From DASRPD01 sp035646535 (GTDB lineage Bacteria > Actinomycetota > Acidimicrobiia > IMCC26256 > JANYLB01), in assembly GCA_035646535.1 (NCBI GenBank), contig DASRPD010000039.1, positions 1 through 60,547 on the forward strand: DNA of 60,547 nt, given 5' to 3'. Every line of letters begins with the position of its first letter. Position 1 is the stretch's first letter. Made by a program: the position numbers and the translations under genes. Shown here one piece after another: positions 15,810-26,326 of the stretch. Below the pieces are notes generated by a model. That model worked only from the letters and a program-made list of their open reading frames with translations, was not told the DNA's origin and did not search any database.

Positions 15810-16898
15810 CTAATCCAGCCCCGCGCCGGCGAGCCACTCGACCGGGCCGAGGTGGAACCCGGCCTTGGCCAGGAGCTCGTTGTCGACGACGCCGCCGGGC
15901 GCGGGCCACAGGGAGAGGCGCAGCTCGGCGAACCCGTCACCGATGTTGCCGGGCTCCAGGCGCAGCCACGCGAGCGGCGCCTCGGGCGTGGCCCGCGCAC
16001 CCGCGGCCTGGATGGCCACGATGATCGCAGAACGGGTCGCGTCCGGCAGGTATTGCCAGAACACCGAGTGGTACACGACGGTGCACGCGCCCGGGTTCGA
16101 CGGCACGAGCATCCGTTCCACCCACGCGCCGGCATCGGTCCGGTCGATGTCGACCGGCGTGTCGAGCGCGGCTTCCAACGCGGCTGCAAGCAACTGGAAG
16201 CGTTGCGCCTGGTCGGGCCACACGTACGACAACAGCGCGAGCCGACCGTCGTCGCTGGTCGCATCGATCGGGTCCCGGTCGCACCCTCGCCGATCCGCGA
16301 TCTCGAGCCCACGTTCGAAGAGCGGCCTCGCACCCGACCAGAACTGCGTGAAGCGCACCTTGGTCGCGGCGTCGCCCCATCCGGCGCCGTCCTGTTCGAA
16401 CCAGTAGCGGTCGAAACGCAGGTTGAGCCCCGCGCTCGCACCGAGCTCGCGGAGGCGCAGAGGGAGCCCCATCCGGGCGGCGATCACGAGAAGCCCACCG
16501 AACAGTGGTATCGATCGGCCGACCTCGTTGGTCTGCGGCGGGCGGGTCAGCGCGTCGAGCACCGACGGCGGCGGATCGGCGATCAGGCGGCGCACGTCGG
16601 GCCAGGCGGCCTCGGCGTCACCGTCACCGCCGGTCGACGGGTACCGGGCGGTCAATGCGGGCGCACCGCCCGAGAGCACGACGCGGTGGACGCCGGCGAG
16701 AAGCCGCAAGGAGTACACGTCGTCGGCGGGCGCTCCGGCATGCGCCGCCAGGATTTCCCAACATGGGCCCGCGGCAGCGATGTCGTTCACGATGTGGCCG
16801 AGCAACGCCTCGTAGAACGACGACCCCAGCGCTTTGCATGCGACGGCTTGGAGCCGCACGTTCTCGATGAGCGGCGCGCGCGGGTCGCTCATGCCCAC
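15810..16898 (-). CDS. DUF2332 family protein
   Basis: 362 residues, the typical length. Recognisable by LRLLAGVHRVVLSGGAPALTARYPS and RELGASAGLNLRFDRYW, the latter being a SAM-methyltransferase-like glycine motif, with VVYHSVFWQYLP near the C terminus. Function uncharacterised. The start (16898 or Met-3 at 16892) overlaps the end of the upstream SDR gene, implying cotranscription. Confidence 0.85.
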   Translation of the reverse strand: MGMSDPRAPLIENVRLQAVACKALGSSFYEALLGHIVNDIAAAGPCWEILAAHAGAPADDVYSLRLLAGVHRVVLSGGAPALTARYPSTGGDGDAEAAWPDVRRLIADPPPSVLDALTRPPQTNEVGRSIPLFGGLLVIAARMGLPLRLRELGASAGLNLRFDRYWFEQDGAGWGDAATKVRFTQFWSGARPLFERGLEIADRRGCDRDPIDATSDDGRLALLSYVWPDQAQRFQLLAAALEAALDTPVDIDRTDAGAWVERMLVPSNPGACTVVYHSVFWQYLPDATRSAIIVAIQAAGARATPEAPLAWLRLEPGNIGDGFAELRLSLWPAPGGVVDNELLAKAGFHLGPVEWLAGAGLD

Positions 16899-17677
16899 AT
16901 GAAGGCACCGCCGTCAGCCATGAAGGTATGGCCGGTCACGTAACGGCTCGCGTCGGAACAGAGGAACCACGCGATCGGGGCGATGTCGAGCTCGGGGTCG
17001 CCCTGGCGGCCCATCGGGCAGCTCTCGACGAACTGCCGGTAGCCCTCGCTCTGGGTGGCGGCCTTGCCGTGATGGGCCGCGGCGGCGGGCGCGATCACGT
17101 TCACGCAGATCCCATCCGCGCCCCACTCGCGTGCCGCGGTACGAGAGATCGACCGGATCGCTTCCTTCGAGGCGTTGTACGCACCGAAGCCCCGCCCGCC
17201 GATGATGCCCATCGACGACGCGAAGTTGACGATGCGGCCCCAACCCTGCTCGCGCATGTGGGGGTACGCCGCCTGCATCGCCCAGACGGTGCCCTTCACC
17301 CCGGAGCGGTAGAAGACGTCGAAATCGTCGGCGGCGACGGTCGCCATCGGTGCCATCGGGCGGAAGGTCTGCGCGTTGTTCACCAGGCCGTCAAGGCGCC
17401 CGAAACGCTCGACCGTGGCGGAGACCATCGCCTCGATCTGGTCCTGCTCGTTGATGTCGCACTGCACGCCGAGGGTGGGTACGCCCCACTCCGTCAGCTC
17501 ATCGACAGTCCGTTGCATCGTGTCGGGCTGCCATTCGGCCACGACGACACTCGCACCCCCTTTGCCCAGGTGATGCGCGATGCCCCGCCCGACCCCTTGA
17601 CCGGACCCGGTCACGATCACGACCCGGCCGTCGACTCCGTGCATCTCTCTGGGCTTGTCTCTCGGTTCATCGACCAC
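16889..17677 (-). CDS. Short-chain dehydrogenase/reductase
   Basis: 262 residues from GTG 17677. Classical SDR with VTGSGQGVGRGIA, LVNNAQTF, FASSMG (catalytic Ser), YNASK (YxxxK) and a C-terminal VTGHTFMADGG. The long-start GTG is preferred over the internal ATG at 17644 because a TAACCT box lies 7 nt before it, as expected for leaderless transcription. Diverges from pgi with the two -10 boxes 12 bp apart. Substrate unknown. Confidence 0.88.
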   Translation of the reverse strand: MVDEPRDKPREMHGVDGRVVIVTGSGQGVGRGIAHHLGKGGASVVVAEWQPDTMQRTVDELTEWGVPTLGVQCDINEQDQIEAMVSATVERFGRLDGLVNNAQTFRPMAPMATVAADDFDVFYRSGVKGTVWAMQAAYPHMREQGWGRIVNFASSMGIIGGRGFGAYNASKEAIRSISRTAAREWGADGICVNVIAPAAAAHHGKAATQSEGYRQFVESCPMGRQGDPELDIAPIAWFLCSDASRYVTGHTFMADGGAFMWA

Positions 17678-17684
17678 GCGCGGG

Positions 17685-17690
17685 AGGTTA
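17685..17690 (-). promoter_or_regulatory. -10 box of leaderless SDR gene
   Basis: TAACCT on the minus strand, 7 nt before GTG 17677, facing the pgi promoter. Confidence 0.45.
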
Positions 17691-17702
17691 TCGGGGGAGC
17701 GG

Positions 17703-17708
17703 TAGCGT
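17703..17708 (+). promoter_or_regulatory. -10 box of leaderless pgi
   Basis: TAGCGT exactly 6 nt before ATG 17715. Confidence 0.45.
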
Positions 17709-17714
17709 CATTCC

Positions 17715-19364
<1,650 letters not shown>

Positions 19365-19482
19365 CCCTCCCAGAGGCGCTGGAGCGTCGCTGGTGGGGAA
19401 TAGTTCCCGGCGGCCGACGCCAAAGCGAAGGGTGACGGTGACGCGCCGCCGCTCGGCCGGGTCCCGCCCACCGGGGCGGTCC

Positions 19483-19488
19483 TAACAT
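19483..19488 (+). promoter_or_regulatory. -10 box of leaderless bioA
   Basis: TAACAT exactly 6 nt before ATG 19495. Confidence 0.45.
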
Positions 19489-19494
19489 CGCCGG

Positions 19495-20793
19495 ATGAAT
19501 CCGAGCTGGGTCGAGCGCGACGCGGCCGTCGTCTGGCACGGCTTCACCCAGATGGACAGCTACGCCGACAACGCGCCGGTGATCGTCGACACCGCGTCCG
19601 GCCACGAGCTGGTCGGGGTCGACGGACGGCGCTACCTCGACGCCATCTCGTCGCTGTGGGTGAACACCCTCGGCCATCAGGTCCCCGAGCTCGACGACGC
19701 CATCCGGGACCAGCTCGAGCGCGGCGCACACACCACGATGCTCGGCAATGGGAACCGGATCGTGATCGAGCTGGCCGAGGCGCTCGCGGCACGTGTCCCG
19801 GTCGACGAGCCTCACTTCCTGTTCGCGTCCGACGGCGCGTCCGCGGTGGAACAGGCGCTCAAGATCGCGTTTCAGTACTGGACCAACCGCGGCGTGGCCG
19901 GACGCACCTCGTTTCTGGCGTTCGGTGGCGCGTACCACGGCGACACCATGGGGGCGCTGTCACTCGGTGACGGCGGGTTCGGCACTGACATCTTCGACCC
20001 GCTTCGGTTCGCCGTGCACCGTGCGCCCGGCTTCGACGACCCCAACTGCTTCTCCCACGCCGCGGCGATGGTCGCGCGGCGCGCCGCCGAGCTCGCCGCG
20101 GTGATCGTCGAACCGCTCGTCCAGGGCGCGGCCGGCATGCAGCTCGCCGCACCCGAGGGGCTCCGGCAACTCGCAGCCGCGTGCGCTGAACACGACGTGC
20201 TGTTGATCCACGACGAGGTCGCGACCGGCTTCGGCCGCACCGGCACGCTGTTCGCCTCCGAGCAATGCGCGCGGCCGGACCTGCTGTGCCTCGGCAAGGG
20301 GCTCACCGCGGGCTACCTGCCGATGTCGGCGACCGTCGCCTCGGGGCGGGTCTTCGACGCGTTCCGCGGCCCCGACCTCGGACCCCAGACGCTGTACCAC
20401 GGGCACTCCTACAGCGGCAACGCCCTCGGCGCCGCGGTGGCGCTGGCCCACCTCGAGCTGATCGACGCGCGGGACGTGTTGGCCAACGTCGCCGCCCGGT
20501 CCGAGGAGCTCCGCGGTCTGCTCGACGACCGGATCGCGCCCCGAGACGCGGTCGCCGGCGTCCGGCTGTGCGGGCTCATGGGCGGCGTGGAGCTGGCGCC
20601 ACCGGAGGACGGACTGCGCTGGGGGCGGCGGGTCTGCGCCGCGGCGGTGGACCGTGGGGTGTTGCTCCGGCCCCTCGGCGACGTCGTGATCCTCATGCCG
20701 CCGCTCGACGTGACGTCAGCCGAGATCCACCAGATCGTCCACGCCCTCGACGCGGCCGTCGACGAGGTCGCCGGCGGGCCCCGCGTCCCATGA
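19495..20793 (+). CDS. bioA: Adenosylmethionine-8-amino-7-oxononanoate aminotransferase
   Basis: 432 residues, class III PLP aminotransferase. Converts KAPA to DAPA in biotin synthesis. BioA-specific features: N-terminal VWHGFTQM, SSLWVNTLGH, GAYHGDTMGALS, the PLP-Lys in LCLGKGLTAGYLPMSAT, and the TLYHGHSYSGNALG loop. First gene of bioA-bioF-bioD, each overlapping the next by ATGA. bioB is not in the window. Confidence 0.95.
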   Translation: MNPSWVERDAAVVWHGFTQMDSYADNAPVIVDTASGHELVGVDGRRYLDAISSLWVNTLGHQVPELDDAIRDQLERGAHTTMLGNGNRIVIELAEALAARVPVDEPHFLFASDGASAVEQALKIAFQYWTNRGVAGRTSFLAFGGAYHGDTMGALSLGDGGFGTDIFDPLRFAVHRAPGFDDPNCFSHAAAMVARRAAELAAVIVEPLVQGAAGMQLAAPEGLRQLAAACAEHDVLLIHDEVATGFGRTGTLFASEQCARPDLLCLGKGLTAGYLPMSATVASGRVFDAFRGPDLGPQTLYHGHSYSGNALGAAVALAHLELIDARDVLANVAARSEELRGLLDDRIAPRDAVAGVRLCGLMGGVELAPPEDGLRWGRRVCAAAVDRGVLLRPLGDVVILMPPLDVTSAEIHQIVHALDAAVDEVAGGPRVP

Positions 20794-21917
20794 CCTGGGG
20801 CGAGTGGGTCGACGGCGAGCTGGCGACCATCCGCCGCGCCGGGCAATGGCGCGCCCCCCGGACACTCGACGCCGCGGGGCCCGAGGGGAAGCTCGGCGCC
20901 GACGGTCGGCCGGTCGTGTCCTTCGCGTCCAATGACTATCTCGGTCTGACCCAACACCCGGAGGTGATCGCCGCGGCGCACGCCGCGCTCGACCGGTGGG
21001 GCGCAGGATCCGGAGCGGCCCGGCTCATCGTCGGCTCGCGCCCGGTCCACGACGAGCTCGAAGCCGAGCTCGCGACCGGGAAGGGGACCGAGCGCGCCGT
21101 CGTGTTCCCGACCGGGTTCGCCGCGAACCTCGGCGCGCTCACCACCTTCGGGGGGCCGGACGTGCTCGTCTGTTCCGACGAGCTCAACCACGCGTCCATC
21201 ATCGACGGCGCTCGGCTCAGCGGCTCGGAGATCGCGATCTTCCGTCATGCCGACGTCGACCATCTCGCTTCGCTCGTGGACCGGGCCGACGGCCGGCGCT
21301 GTCTCGTGGTGAGCGATTCCGTGTTCTCCATGGATGGTGACGTCGCGCCGATCACTGACCTCGTGGCGCTGTGCTCCGATCGCGGTTGCCTCCTCGTGCT
21401 CGACGAAGCGCACGCCGTCCTCGGACCCGACCCGGATCTGCGCGACATCGCGGCATTGCGGGTCGGGACGCTGTCGAAGACACACGGAGCGCTGGGCGGC
21501 TTCATCGCGTGCGATCGCCAGGCCGCCGATCTGCTCGTCAACCGCGCCCGCAGCTACATCTTCACCACCGCGCCGACACCGGCCGACTCGGGCGCGGCAT
21601 TGGCCGCAGCCAGGATCCTGGCCGGCCCCGAGGGTGCGGCCCTGCGATCCCGGCTCCGCGCCAACATCGACCAGCTGCGGCCCGGCCATCCATCACCGAT
21701 CGTGTCGGTGCCCTGCGGCGCGGAGGCCGACGCGGTCTCTGCCGCGGACGCTCTCTTGGCCCGCGGGTTGCTGGTCCCGGCGATCCGTCCACCGACGGTG
21801 GCCCCGGGCACGTCACGCCTGCGCGTCACCCTCTCGGCCGCCCACACTCCCGGACAGGTCGAGCGCCTGGTCGAGGCGCTGCGCGGGCTCGGATTGCTCG
21901 CTGCCGGCGGCTCATGA
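20790..21917 (+). CDS. bioF: 8-amino-7-oxononanoate synthase
   Basis: 375 residues, ATG 20790 inside the bioA stop (ATGA). Alpha-oxoamine synthase that condenses pimeloyl thioester with L-alanine to KAPA. Motifs: FASNDYLGLTQHP, GAGSGAARLIVGS, DELNHASIIDG, VLDEAHAVLG, and the PLP-Lys in TLSKTHGALGG. Slightly shorter than many BioF because the N terminus is compact. Confidence 0.94.
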   Translation: MTWGEWVDGELATIRRAGQWRAPRTLDAAGPEGKLGADGRPVVSFASNDYLGLTQHPEVIAAAHAALDRWGAGSGAARLIVGSRPVHDELEAELATGKGTERAVVFPTGFAANLGALTTFGGPDVLVCSDELNHASIIDGARLSGSEIAIFRHADVDHLASLVDRADGRRCLVVSDSVFSMDGDVAPITDLVALCSDRGCLLVLDEAHAVLGPDPDLRDIAALRVGTLSKTHGALGGFIACDRQAADLLVNRARSYIFTTAPTPADSGAALAAARILAGPEGAALRSRLRANIDQLRPGHPSPIVSVPCGAEADAVSAADALLARGLLVPAIRPPTVAPGTSRLRVTLSAAHTPGQVERLVEALRGLGLLAAGGS

Positions 21918-22555
21918 CCATCGTCTTCGTCGCCGGGACGGGCACCGACGTCGGCAAGACGTGGTGGGCGGCGTCGTGGCTGCGCGCCGAGCGTGCGGCC
22001 GGGACCGCGGTGACCGCCCGGAAACCCGTGCAATCGTTCGCGCCCGGTGGTGGCGATACCGACGCGGACGTGCTGGCCGCCGCGGCCGGTGCCACACCCG
22101 AGCAGGTCTGCCCGCCGCACCGCTGGTACGAACGCCCGCTGGCGCCCCCGATGGCGGCCGCCGCGTTGGCGCGCCCGACGTTCACGATCGCGGAGCTGGC
22201 CGTCGAGACCACGGCGGCGATGCCGCACGAAGCCACGTTCGTGCTCGTCGAGGGCGCGGGTGGCCCCCGTTCACCCATTGCCGCCGATGGCGACAACATC
22301 GACCTGGCCACCGCGCTGCAGCCGGACTTGATCGTGCTCGTGGCCGACGCGGGCCTCGGTGCGATCAACGCGGTGCGGCTCTCGGCGGCGCCCTTCTCGG
22401 AATGCCTGGCCGACACCGAGCTCGTCGTAGCCCTCAACCGCTTCGGGCCGGACCACCCCCATGAGGCCAATCGCGCCTGGCTGGTCGAGCGAGACGGGTT
22501 CACCGTGGTCATCGACCCGGCCGAGCTCGTTGGGCTCGGACGAGACGATGCGTAG
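21914..22555 (+). CDS. bioD: Dethiobiotin synthetase
   Basis: 213 residues, coupled to bioF by ATGA. ATP-dependent closure of the ureido ring of dethiobiotin from DAPA and CO2. P-loop GTGTDVGKT at residues 8-16, substrate Lys in ARKPVQS, LVEGAGGPRSPI, and a C-terminal LNRFGPDHP. Normal length. Confidence 0.94.
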   Translation: MTIVFVAGTGTDVGKTWWAASWLRAERAAGTAVTARKPVQSFAPGGGDTDADVLAAAAGATPEQVCPPHRWYERPLAPPMAAAALARPTFTIAELAVETTAAMPHEATFVLVEGAGGPRSPIAADGDNIDLATALQPDLIVLVADAGLGAINAVRLSAAPFSECLADTELVVALNRFGPDHPHEANRAWLVERDGFTVVIDPAELVGLGRDDA

Positions 22556-22591
22556 GACGCTCGAAGACCCGGCGAATGGATGGGGAACCCC

Positions 22592-23953
22592 ATGACGACC
22601 GACGATCTCGAAGCACAGGCCCGCCGCCATCTCTGGATGCACTTCAGCCGGCTCGGCTCACCCGCCGAGCTGCGGGTCTGGGCGCGCGGCAAGGGCTGCT
22701 CGGTCTGGGACACGACAGGCCGCCAATACCTGGACGGCCTGTCGGGGCTCTTCACCGTGCAGGTGGGCCACGGCCGGCGCACGCTCGCCCAGGCCGCGGC
22801 CCGCCAGGCCGAGACCCTCGAGTACTTCCCGATCTGGAGCTACGGCCACATCCCGGCGATCGAGCTCGCCACCCGCCTCGCGGGACTCGCACCCGGCGAC
22901 CTCAACCGGGTGTTCTTCACCACCGGCGGCTCCGAGGCGGTCGAGTCGGCGTGGAAGCTGGCTCGCCAGTACTTCCGGGCGAAGGGTGAGCCGCAGCGGT
23001 ACAAGGTGATCGCCCGCAACCTCGCCTACCACGGCACGACGCTCGGCGCGCTGTCCATCACCGGCATCCCCGGTCTGCGGACCCCGTTCGAGCCGCTGAC
23101 ACCAGGTGGTGTGCACGTCCCCAACACGAATGCATACCGGAGCCCCATCGGCCACGACGACGAGGCATTCATGACCGGCCTCACCGACGCCATCGAGGAA
23201 CGCATCCTCTTCGAAGGGCCCGAAACGGTCGCGGCCGTGTTCCTCGAGCCGGTCCAGAACGCCGGTGGGTGCTTCGTGCCGCCACCCGGCTACTTCGCAC
23301 GCGTGCGCGCGATCTGCGACCGCTACGGCGTGCTGTTGGTGTCCGACGAGGTGATCTGTGCGTTCGGTCGCCTGGGGTACATGTTCGGCGCCGAACGCTA
23401 CGACTACCTCCCCGACATGATCACCTGCGCCAAGGGCCTCACGAGCGGCTACTCACCGTTGGGAGCAGTCATCTGTCGAGATTTCCTCGCGGAGCCCTTC
23501 CTGGAGGGCGCCGCGAGCTTCCAGCACGGCATCACCTTCGGTGGACACCCGGTGAGCTGTGCGGTTGCGCTCGCGAACCTCGATCTGTTCGAGGAAGAGG
23601 GGATCCTCGACCACGTATGCAGCTCCGAGGGCGGATTCCGGGACCGAATGGTCGGGTTGGCCGAGCTGCCGATCGTCGGCGATGTACGCGGCGCGGGGTT
23701 CTTCTGGGCGCTCGAGCTGGTGAAGGACCGCGAGACCAAGGAGCGTTTCACCGATGACGAGGCCGAACGACTGCTGCACGGATTCCTCATCCCGCGTCTG
23801 CTCGACGCCGGGCTCATCTGTCGCGCCGACAACCGGGGCGACCCGATCGTGCAGGTCGCGCCGCCGCTGATCGCGGGTGACGCCGAGCTCGACCAGATCG
23901 AATCGGTGCTCCGGACGGTCCTCGGTGAAGTCTGGGCCGACCTCGTCGCCTGA
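22592..23953 (+). CDS. Class III aminotransferase (omega-amino acid/diamine type)
   Basis: 453 residues from ATG 22592 (a second ATG lies 12 nt earlier). PLP-Lys in TCAKGLTSGYSPLGAVI, FFTTGGSEAVESAWKLARQYF, and YHGTTLGALSITG. Similar in pattern to beta-alanine:pyruvate or putrescine transaminases. It directly follows the biotin genes but is not a biotin enzyme by motif. A role in polyamine or amino-acid catabolism is likely, substrate unproved. Confidence 0.88.
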   Translation: MTTDDLEAQARRHLWMHFSRLGSPAELRVWARGKGCSVWDTTGRQYLDGLSGLFTVQVGHGRRTLAQAAARQAETLEYFPIWSYGHIPAIELATRLAGLAPGDLNRVFFTTGGSEAVESAWKLARQYFRAKGEPQRYKVIARNLAYHGTTLGALSITGIPGLRTPFEPLTPGGVHVPNTNAYRSPIGHDDEAFMTGLTDAIEERILFEGPETVAAVFLEPVQNAGGCFVPPPGYFARVRAICDRYGVLLVSDEVICAFGRLGYMFGAERYDYLPDMITCAKGLTSGYSPLGAVICRDFLAEPFLEGAASFQHGITFGGHPVSCAVALANLDLFEEEGILDHVCSSEGGFRDRMVGLAELPIVGDVRGAGFFWALELVKDRETKERFTDDEAERLLHGFLIPRLLDAGLICRADNRGDPIVQVAPPLIAGDAELDQIESVLRTVLGEVWADLVA

Positions 23954-23961
23954 GGGGCTCG

Positions 23962-24201
23962 TCAGTCGCGCGGGTGGCGGCGCGACGCCCCGGTGGTCTC
24001 CGGTTCGTCGTCGGTGACGTCGATCTCGTGGTTGTCATCGAGGCCGTGCAGTGCACGGAAGACTTCCTCGCGGTGCACATCGATCTCGCGGGGCGCGACG
24101 ATGCCGAGACGGACCTGATCACCGCGTACTTCGAGCACGGTCACGACGACGTTGTCGCCGATCATGATGCTCTGGTTCGCTCGCCGCGTGAGAACCAGCA
24201 C
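23962..24201 (-). CDS. csrA: Carbon storage regulator CsrA
   Basis: 79 residues from GTG 24201, preceded by AGGGGAGG. The first 50 residues are a canonical CsrA: LVLTRRANQSIMIGDNVVV, then REIDVHREEVF with the RNA-contacting Arg. CsrA binds GGA motifs in mRNA leaders and changes translation or stability. It is uncommon in actinobacteria and usually sits near flagellar genes with FliW; neither is visible here. The acidic tail after residue 60 is lineage-specific. The response-regulator gene ends 91 nt upstream. Confidence 0.92.
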   Translation of the reverse strand: MLVLTRRANQSIMIGDNVVVTVLEVRGDQVRLGIVAPREIDVHREEVFRALHGLDDNHEIDVTDDEPETTGASRRHPRD

Positions 24202-24292
24202 AAGCCCTCCCCTGTTCGGGTTCTGAATATAGGGCCGCCGGACACGAAAACGGCGGAACTCGCGCGAACGGTGGTCGGCGAGCGGCTCATCC

Positions 24293-24922
24293 TCACGAGA
24301 GGAGACCGAGACCGACGGCGCGTCCGAGTGCCTCGTTGCGGTTCTTGACGTCGAGCTTGGCATAGATGTGCGCGAGGTGTGTCTTTACCGTTGGCAACGA
24401 CACAAACAGCGTCGCGGCGATCTCACGGTTGCTACGGCCCTCGGCAAGGAGCACGAGCACGTCGCGCTCGCGAGCGGTCAGGGCGAACTCGCCGGCGGGA
24501 GTCCCGGTGCGGGGAACGCTCTCCGTGAGCGCCGCGTCCACGGCCCGCTCGCCGGCGAGGACTCGCCCGACTGCGAGCGCGAGCGCGTCCGGCCCGGTGG
24601 CGCGCCCGACCAGCCCGGCGACGTCGAGCGCTCGCAGCGCACCGACCTCTTCGGGGTGTCGGGCTTCCACCAGGACCACGACCCGCGGCGGGGTCGGGTG
24701 GCGAGTGAGGCGTCTCGCGAGCTCGACGCGCGGCATGTCGGCGGGAGTTCCGACAACGACCAGGGCGAACTCGGCGGCCAGCTTGACCGCCTCATGTCCG
24801 AATCCCGTGTCGTCGACTGTGCCCACCCCGGCGAGCGCGGCCGCGACGCCGCGACGAAACAGCGGCTCGTCTTCGACGACGAGGACGCGGACACCATGTG
24901 ACGGAGTGCTCGATTCGGGCAC
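24293..24922 (-). CDS. NarL/LuxR-type response regulator with degenerate receiver
   Basis: 209 residues from GTG 24922, with GGAGGG 5-6 nt upstream. An earlier ATG at 24982 would place the TAGCCT -10-like box inside the gene. The receiver domain begins VRVLVVEDEP (acid pair present), but the phospho-Asp position in ALVVVGTPADMP is Gly, and the conserved Thr and Lys are also replaced. The C-terminal LuxR HTH is intact (LTARERDVLVLLAEG, SNREIAATLFVSLPTVKTHL). Likely a phosphorylation-independent regulator. Confidence 0.85.
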   Translation of the reverse strand: MPESSTPSHGVRVLVVEDEPLFRRGVAAALAGVGTVDDTGFGHEAVKLAAEFALVVVGTPADMPRVELARRLTRHPTPPRVVVLVEARHPEEVGALRALDVAGLVGRATGPDALALAVGRVLAGERAVDAALTESVPRTGTPAGEFALTARERDVLVLLAEGRSNREIAATLFVSLPTVKTHLAHIYAKLDVKNRNEALGRAVGLGLLS

Positions 24923-25045
24923 GGCTCCCTCCGACCGGATCGGGGTGAGGCTACCGACGCGTGTGCGCCCGTAGTGGTTCATCGGCAGACACGACCCTCG
25001 AACTCGAGGGCTCGGCGTCCCTTCGCGGGTGTTCGGGTGCGTCGG

Positions 25046-25528
25046 TCACCGCCGTTCGGTGCGTTGCACGCCGCGCCCCGGGTGCCATGCTTCGATCAGC
25101 AGATGATCCGCCGGGTCTCCGATCGTCACGAGCACGACCTCGGTGACCTCGACTCGGAACAGGTGGGGATCTCCCGGCGGGCCCTGCTCGCCGCCCTCGG
25201 AGGGGAACACCTCAGCGAATCGGTCTGGGTCGAACACCTCCTCCGCCCGACCGGAGACACGGGCGTCGCCGTCGGCCATCTTGGGGTCGACGGTCGCGGA
25301 GTGCAGCGAGAGTCGGGGGTCGCGCCGGAGATCGAGCGCCTTGCGGGACTGCGGCATCATCCCGAGCCAGAGGTCACCATCTGTGAAACGAGTCTCGATA
25401 CCGCTCAGGCGCGGCGAGCCATCGGCCCGCAATGTGGCGAGCACCTTGTGGCGATGCGCGTCGAACCGAGCCTGCACCCGCGCCGCCAGCTCCGGCGCCT
25501 CCCCCTTGATGTCTCGCCAACGCGCCAT
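25046..25528 (-). CDS. Pyridoxamine-5'-phosphate-oxidase-like (PPOX) protein
   Basis: 160 residues. Split-barrel flavin-binding fold: VLATLRADGSPRLSGIETRF, DLWLGMMPQSRKALDLRRDPRLSLHS, and a C-terminal WHPGRGV. Such proteins bind FMN, F420 or haem; which one cannot be told. The tRNA-Lys gene lies directly upstream on the same strand. Confidence 0.85.
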   Translation of the reverse strand: MARWRDIKGEAPELAARVQARFDAHRHKVLATLRADGSPRLSGIETRFTDGDLWLGMMPQSRKALDLRRDPRLSLHSATVDPKMADGDARVSGRAEEVFDPDRFAEVFPSEGGEQGPPGDPHLFRVEVTEVVLVTIGDPADHLLIEAWHPGRGVQRTERR

Positions 25529-25543
25529 CGCGTTACCCCTGGG

Positions 25544-25616
25544 TGGGCCGCCCGGGACTCGAACCCGGAACCTGCGGATTAAAAGTCCGTCGCGCTGCCA
25601 ATTGCGCCAGCGGCCC
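25544..25616 (-). tRNA. tRNA-Lys (UUU)
   Basis: 73 nt. Acceptor stem GGGCCGC/GCGGCCC, D-arm with GGCGCAATTGGCAGCGC, anticodon loop CTTTTAA giving UUU, and T-arm GGTTCGAGTCCCGGG-like. CCA is not encoded. Confidence 0.95.
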
Positions 25617-25672
25617 GCGCCAGCACGATAAACGAACCCGGGGCTCGATCCGGGCGCGAAAGTCCGAACGAC

Positions 25673-26326
25673 TCAGGCGCCGGAGAACGCCCGGGTCATG
25701 AACGCGTCGAACGCGGCCGGGTCCGCAGTGATGTGGAGGCGGTCACCCACGCGTCGGATGTCGAGTGCCGGGCAGAACGAGCTCTCGTCGCCGGCGAAGA
25801 AGTGCGGTGACCCGAGAACCCCTCGGCGCTGACCCTCCTGCCACTCCGCCAGCACGGCGGCCGTGTCGCCATCATCGGGAAGCTCGGCGCCGAGCTCCGC
25901 CGCGATGTCGGCCAGGACGCGACGATCACCGATGTTGCGGCCCTGCTCGAAGAGCGCGTCGCGCAGAGCGAGGCTGACGCGCTCGCCGAGATGGACGTCG
26001 AGGCCGTACGCGGCGGACGCCAACGAGAGCGCGGGCAACGAGGTCTCGGGGAACGCGCCGGGATCGAAGTTCGAGAACAGGTCGGGCGCGACCTGTTCTC
26101 GCAGGTCGACGACCTCTTCGGCGATCAGGCTCGCGGCGAGCGGCTCGCCGTTCACCCGCTCGAGTGGCCACGCGCGGCACACGACGGGCACGTCGACGCC
26201 GAGCGCGGCCCGATGCGCGACGATCCGGCGCAGCCCGACGTGGGTGAATGGGCACAGCACGTCGGCGAACACCTCGATCACCGCACCGCGGGGCTGTTCC
26301 GATGGCGTCCGCGCGGAGGACGTCAC
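25673..26326 (-). CDS. FrnE-like DsbA-family oxidoreductase with altered active site
   Basis: 217 residues from GTG 26326, coupled to the upstream sulfatase-like gene by GTGA. FrnE/2-hydroxychromene isomerase-like DsbA fold: VIEVFADVLCPFTHVGLRRI near the N terminus, a helical insert, and GVLGSPHFFAGDESSFCPALD at the C terminus. The active-site CxxC is CPFT, with the second Cys replaced by Thr, so dithiol oxidation by the usual mechanism is not possible. A GST-kappa-like or isomerase role is an alternative. Confidence 0.82.
   Translation of the reverse strand: MTSSARTPSEQPRGAVIEVFADVLCPFTHVGLRRIVAHRAALGVDVPVVCRAWPLERVNGEPLAASLIAEEVVDLREQVAPDLFSNFDPGAFPETSLPALSLASAAYGLDVHLGERVSLALRDALFEQGRNIGDRRVLADIAAELGAELPDDGDTAAVLAEWQEGQRRGVLGSPHFFAGDESSFCPALDIRRVGDRLHITADPAAFDAFMTRAFSGA

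Noticed and set aside
25140..25631. Plus-strand frame ending RTRNLRIKSPSRCQL
   Set aside because: Antisense of the PPOX gene and tRNA-Lys; no independent support.
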